The position numbers and the translations under genes were made by a program. 64,000 bases of DNA, from the NCBI GenBank assembly GCA_004078665.1, contig SCFO01000002.1:248001-312000 (forward strand), written 5' to 3'. The notes under the pieces were generated by a model that worked only from the letters and a program-made list of their open reading frames with translations, was not told where the DNA came from and searched no databases. Source of the DNA: Halobacillus fulvus (lineage in GTDB: Bacteria > Bacillota > Bacilli > Bacillales > Halobacillaceae). Positions 61,091 to 64,000 of this stretch are shown here, in pieces (the first letter of the stretch is position 1; every line of letters begins with the position of its first letter).

Positions 61091-63040
61091 GTGAGTTACA
61101 ATGTTACACAAAAATTGATTAAGGACCACTTGGTTGAAGGAGAGATGACACCTGGCTCAGAGATTGGGTTGAAAATCGATCAGACACTGACTCAGGATGC
61201 GACCGGGACGATGGTGATGCTTGAACTGGAAGCGATGGGTATCGAGAGGGCGAAAACAGAAGCATCAGCTCAGTATGTCGACCATAACCTCATTCAGGAA
61301 GACAGCAAAAACCCTGATGATCATCTTTTTCTAGAAAGTGCTGCTCAGCGGTTCGGGCTGTATTTCAGTCGTCCTGGAAACGGAGTCAGTCACCCGGTTC
61401 ATATGCAAAGGTTGGCTAAGCCAGGAAAAACATTGCTCGGATCTGACAGTCATACTTGTGCCAACGGATGTATGGGTATGCTCGCGATGGGGGCAGGAGG
61501 AATTGACGTGGCGATGGCGATTGCAGGCGAACCGTTCTACGTCAAAATGCCTAAAGTTTGGGGAGTGAAAGTGACCGGTGAACTTCCGGATTGGGTAAGC
61601 GCCAAAGATGCGATTCTTGAGATGCTACGAAGGCATGGCGTAAAAGGCGGAGTCAATCACGTGTTTGAGTATTATGGTCCGGGTCTTAAGAACTTATCGG
61701 CTATGGACCGACATGTGATTGCGAATATGGGAGCTGAACTGGGGGCTACAGGGACAGTATTTCCATCTGACGAAGAAACGAAGCGATACTTAAAGACTCA
61801 GGGACGTGAAGAGGATTGGTTTGAGTTAAAAGCGGACGAAGGTGCAACCTATGATGTTCATGATGAGCTGGACTTATCGGAAATCACACCATTGATTGCG
61901 AAACCTTCCAGCCCAGGTAATGTTGTACCTGTAGAAGAAGTTGAAGGTGAACCGATTTATCAATCGTATATCGGATCTTCAGCTAATCCTGGCTATAGGG
62001 ATTTTGCGATTGCGTCTAAAATTGTAGAAGGTAAGCGAGTCGAAAATGGAGTTTCTCTTGATTTGAACCCTACTTCAAGACAAATGCTAATTGATTTATC
62101 TCAGGAAGGTCATATTGCTAATTTCCTTCAAGCAGGGGGGCGTTTGCACCAGGCAGGATGTAATGGATGTATCGGGATGGGACAAGCACCAGCAACAGGG
62201 CGTAACAGTTTGCGTACCACTCCGAGAAACTTCCCAGGCCGTTCAGGTACAAAGGAAGATAGTGTTTTCTTGTGCAGTCCCGAAACAGCAGCTGTCAGCG
62301 CTTTGTATGGAAAAATCACGGACCCAAGAAAAGCGGGGATAGATTATCCGAAGGTTCGGGAATTAGAACATCCAACAGTGGATACAAGGCTACTGGACGA
62401 GCCGTTGCCGCTAGAAGAAGCGAAGCAGGTGGATTTGGTAAAAGGACCAAACGTAGCCTCCATTCCGGAAATGGCAGAGCTCCCGAATGATATTGAAGTC
62501 CCTATTTTATTGAAAATGGGCGATGATATTTCGACGGACGAAATCCTGGCAGGTGGAGCGCGTGTTCTTCCTTATCGAAGCAACCTTCCAGAAATCAGTA
62601 AGTTTGCCTTTGAAATCGTTGATGAAACATACTATGACAGGGCGATGGATATTCGTGATGATGGAGGACATGCTGTAGTGGCAGGAACCAACTATGGTCA
62701 GGGCTCCAGCCGTGAACATGCCGCACTGGCACCTAAATATTTGGGGTTACGCGTTGCAATCGTGAAGGATTTCGCACGGATACATTGGCAGAACCTCGCA
62801 AACTTCGGTGTATTGCCGCTAACATTTACAGACGAATCCGACCTCGATGACCTTGAACAAGGGGATGTGTTGATTTTTAAAGGTTTGAGAGAAGGAATCA
62901 AACAATCTCACAAGGTAGAAGCAGAAGTGAAAGGGAAAGGTAAGCGCCTAGAGCTTGAACACGCATTGTCTGAACGACAAATTGAAATCATGCAAATGGG
63001 TGGACTGATTAACTGGGTGAAAAACCGCCTGGAAGAGTAA
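61091..63040 (+). CDS. acnA: aconitate hydratase, short Aquifex-type
   Basis: 649 aa, much shorter than the about 900-aa CitB of Bacillus and close to the Aquifex-type aconitase family. Interconverts citrate and isocitrate with a 4Fe-4S cluster. Seen: GSDSHTCANG (Cys123), HQAGCNGCIGMG (Cys357, Cys360), FPGRSG, and the swivel-domain GTNYGQGSSREHAALAPKYLG. The usual third ligand motif CTNS appears as SSANPGYRDF without Cys. GTG at 61091 has GGGGAGG 8 bases upstream; an earlier GTG at 61070 does not. Whether it is the TCA enzyme or has another substrate is not decided by sequence. Confidence 0.88.
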   Translation: MSYNVTQKLIKDHLVEGEMTPGSEIGLKIDQTLTQDATGTMVMLELEAMGIERAKTEASAQYVDHNLIQEDSKNPDDHLFLESAAQRFGLYFSRPGNGVSHPVHMQRLAKPGKTLLGSDSHTCANGCMGMLAMGAGGIDVAMAIAGEPFYVKMPKVWGVKVTGELPDWVSAKDAILEMLRRHGVKGGVNHVFEYYGPGLKNLSAMDRHVIANMGAELGATGTVFPSDEETKRYLKTQGREEDWFELKADEGATYDVHDELDLSEITPLIAKPSSPGNVVPVEEVEGEPIYQSYIGSSANPGYRDFAIASKIVEGKRVENGVSLDLNPTSRQMLIDLSQEGHIANFLQAGGRLHQAGCNGCIGMGQAPATGRNSLRTTPRNFPGRSGTKEDSVFLCSPETAAVSALYGKITDPRKAGIDYPKVRELEHPTVDTRLLDEPLPLEEAKQVDLVKGPNVASIPEMAELPNDIEVPILLKMGDDISTDEILAGGARVLPYRSNLPEISKFAFEIVDETYYDRAMDIRDDGGHAVVAGTNYGQGSSREHAALAPKYLGLRVAIVKDFARIHWQNLANFGVLPLTFTDESDLDDLEQGDVLIFKGLREGIKQSHKVEAEVKGKGKRLELEHALSERQIEIMQMGGLINWVKNRLEE

Positions 63041-63044
63041 ACAA

Positions 63045-63077
63045 AAAAGCTACGTCCGAGTATGGGACGTAGCTTTT
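63045..63077. terminator. bidirectional terminator
   Basis: AAAAGCTACGTCC (63045-63057) pairs exactly with GGACGTAGCTTTT (63065-63077), shared by aconitase and the converging dioxygenase gene. Confidence 0.88.
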
Positions 63078-63078
63078 C

Positions 63079-64000
63079 TTATGCCTGCTTCGTGTCGAGT
63101 GGTGTGATGCTGGTTTCAATTTCTTCCCGTTTTCCTTCAAGGAACGGTGGTAATGCAAGACTTTCTCCCAGATGATCGATGTCTTCATCTGTGGCAAAAC
63201 CTGGACCGTCTGTCGCTAACTCATAAAGAATATGATTCGATTCTCTGAAGTAAAGAGATTTGAAGTAATAACGATCAACAAGTCCGGAATTCGGAAATCC
63301 TGCTTCTTGGATTTTTTGGTGCCATTTTTTCAGCTCTTCCTCATCTTCTACACGGAATGCAACGTGGTGTACACTCCCTCGACCTGGTCGTTCGCGTGAC
63401 AAATCCTCACGTTCTTCAACGTGGACTTCAGCGCCTGTACCGCCTTCGCCCGTTTCAAATACTTCAAACTGATCGTAATTTCCTGCTTTACGGAAACCTA
63501 GGAGTTCAGTCAATACTTTAGCTGTAGCGTCCAAGTTTTGTACGGTTAGGTGTACTGGACCAAGGCCTGCAATTCCGTGTTCTTGTGGTACAGGCGAGCG
63601 ATCCCATGGTTTACCGGCTGGAACGCCTTGATTCGTTTCATCGGAAACAAGAATGAGGCGCTGTCCTTCAGGATCGCGGAAAGATATCGTCTTTCTTCCC
63701 ATCCTTACCTGAATTGGATCCTGATCGATCTGAAACTCCTGCAGTCGTTTTTGCCAGTAATCCAAGGCATCATCATCTTTCACTCGTAACGATGTAGTGG
63801 AGATGCTCTGGGATCCAGTGTATGTGTGACCGGCCATTGGAATTTCGAAAAAGGTCAAGTCCGTTCCGGGGTTTCCTTTTTCATCCGCGAAGAACAGGTG
63901 ATACATAGATGGATCATCCTGATTGACGGTCTTTTTTACAAGGCGCATGCCTAAAACTTTTGTATAAAAATCATAATTTTTCTTAGCATTCGCTGTGATA
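63079..64000 (-). CDS. ring-cleaving VOC dioxygenase (MhqO/LinE-like), 5' end outside the window
   Basis: About 306 residues are visible and the frame stays open to the window edge (ITANAKKNYDFYTKVLGMRLVKK), so the ATG at 63948 is internal and the true start lies beyond 64000. Two glyoxalase/VOC modules: the first from FYTKVLGMRLV, the second from GLGPVHLTVQNLD with HHVAFRV and ILYELATDGPGF supplying metal ligands. Relatives in Bacillus open hydroquinone rings during quinone stress under MhqR; substrate here is inferred. Confidence 0.85.
   Translation of the reverse strand, partial: ITANAKKNYDFYTKVLGMRLVKKTVNQDDPSMYHLFFADEKGNPGTDLTFFEIPMAGHTYTGSQSISTTSLRVKDDDALDYWQKRLQEFQIDQDPIQVRMGRKTISFRDPEGQRLILVSDETNQGVPAGKPWDRSPVPQEHGIAGLGPVHLTVQNLDATAKVLTELLGFRKAGNYDQFEVFETGEGGTGAEVHVEEREDLSRERPGRGSVHHVAFRVEDEEELKKWHQKIQEAGFPNSGLVDRYYFKSLYFRESNHILYELATDGPGFATDEDIDHLGESLALPPFLEGKREEIETSITPLDTKQA

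Noticed and set aside
63079-63948. VOC dioxygenase as a complete 289-aa gene from ATG 63948
   Set aside because: The frame continues upstream to the window edge with a conserved glyoxalase N-terminal pattern (YDFYTKVLG), so the gene is cut by the window rather than complete.
1-64000. rRNA, tRNA or riboswitch genes
   Set aside because: Looking through the gaps, I recognised no tRNA-like cloverleaf, rRNA segment or known riboswitch core; a covariance-model search would be needed to exclude small RNAs.

Overview
The window looks like chromosome from a low-to-moderate GC Firmicute of the family Bacillaceae, probably a salt-adapted genus near Halobacillus. The evidence is the set of Bacillus subtilis-type genes (treP-treA-treR, arginine-type carAB, yfmL, yfmJ, ypcP, yhfK, pncA and pdxK homologues), strong AGGAGG ribosome sites, CcpA-type cre sites, sigma-A promoters with 17-bp spacers, ArgR-type boxes and many acidic proteins. 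The genus is an inference. I recognised no rRNA, tRNA, CRISPR array, prophage or transposase gene.

Layout. 1-9 kb is sugar uptake: an alpha-glucoside PTS (malA, malP) divergent from a GntR regulator, then a lacI-led ABC sugar importer operon. 9-11 kb holds an acetyltransferase and a lone siderophore-type N-hydroxylase. 11.6-21 kb is an arginine operon argC-argJ-argB-argD followed by carA-carB-argF. 21-31 kb mixes an effector-binding protein, an NhaC-type antiporter, an SRPBCC protein, a DEAD-box helicase, a secreted CAP protein, a PAS-GGDEF protein, a Bax-inhibitor-like protein and a two-component system. 31-42 kb has pabA and a fused pabB-pabC, a DCC thiol protein, an RsbR-type STAS protein, oxidoreductases, aldehyde dehydrogenase plus DUF779, an exonuclease and an orphan HTH-TPR regulator. 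42-50 kb has a coupled alkyltransferase-like protein and PD-(D/E)XK nuclease, pdxK, an S51 peptidase, trhO, two MFS exporters and pncA. 50-55 kb is the trehalose operon with two clear TreR operators. 55-64 kb has a membrane GGDEF protein, a persulfide-dioxygenase/rhodanese fusion, DUF429, an HTH-TPR regulator coupled to a tiny secreted-peptide gene, an Aquifex-type aconitase, and a VOC dioxygenase cut by the window edge.

The most interesting content is twofold. First, a 427-aa HTH-TPR (RRNPP-type) regulator overlaps by ATGA a 39-codon gene, below usual gene-calling limits, whose product has a signal-peptide N-terminus and a short polar tail; this looks like a peptide quorum-sensing cassette, divergent from aconitase. 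Second, six copies plus a remnant of one intergenic repeat carry nested inverted arms: outer GTTTCCGTT/AACGGAAAC and inner arms that differ between copies yet stay largely complementary. Four gaps longer than 300 bp, and parts of others, are filled mainly by this element.
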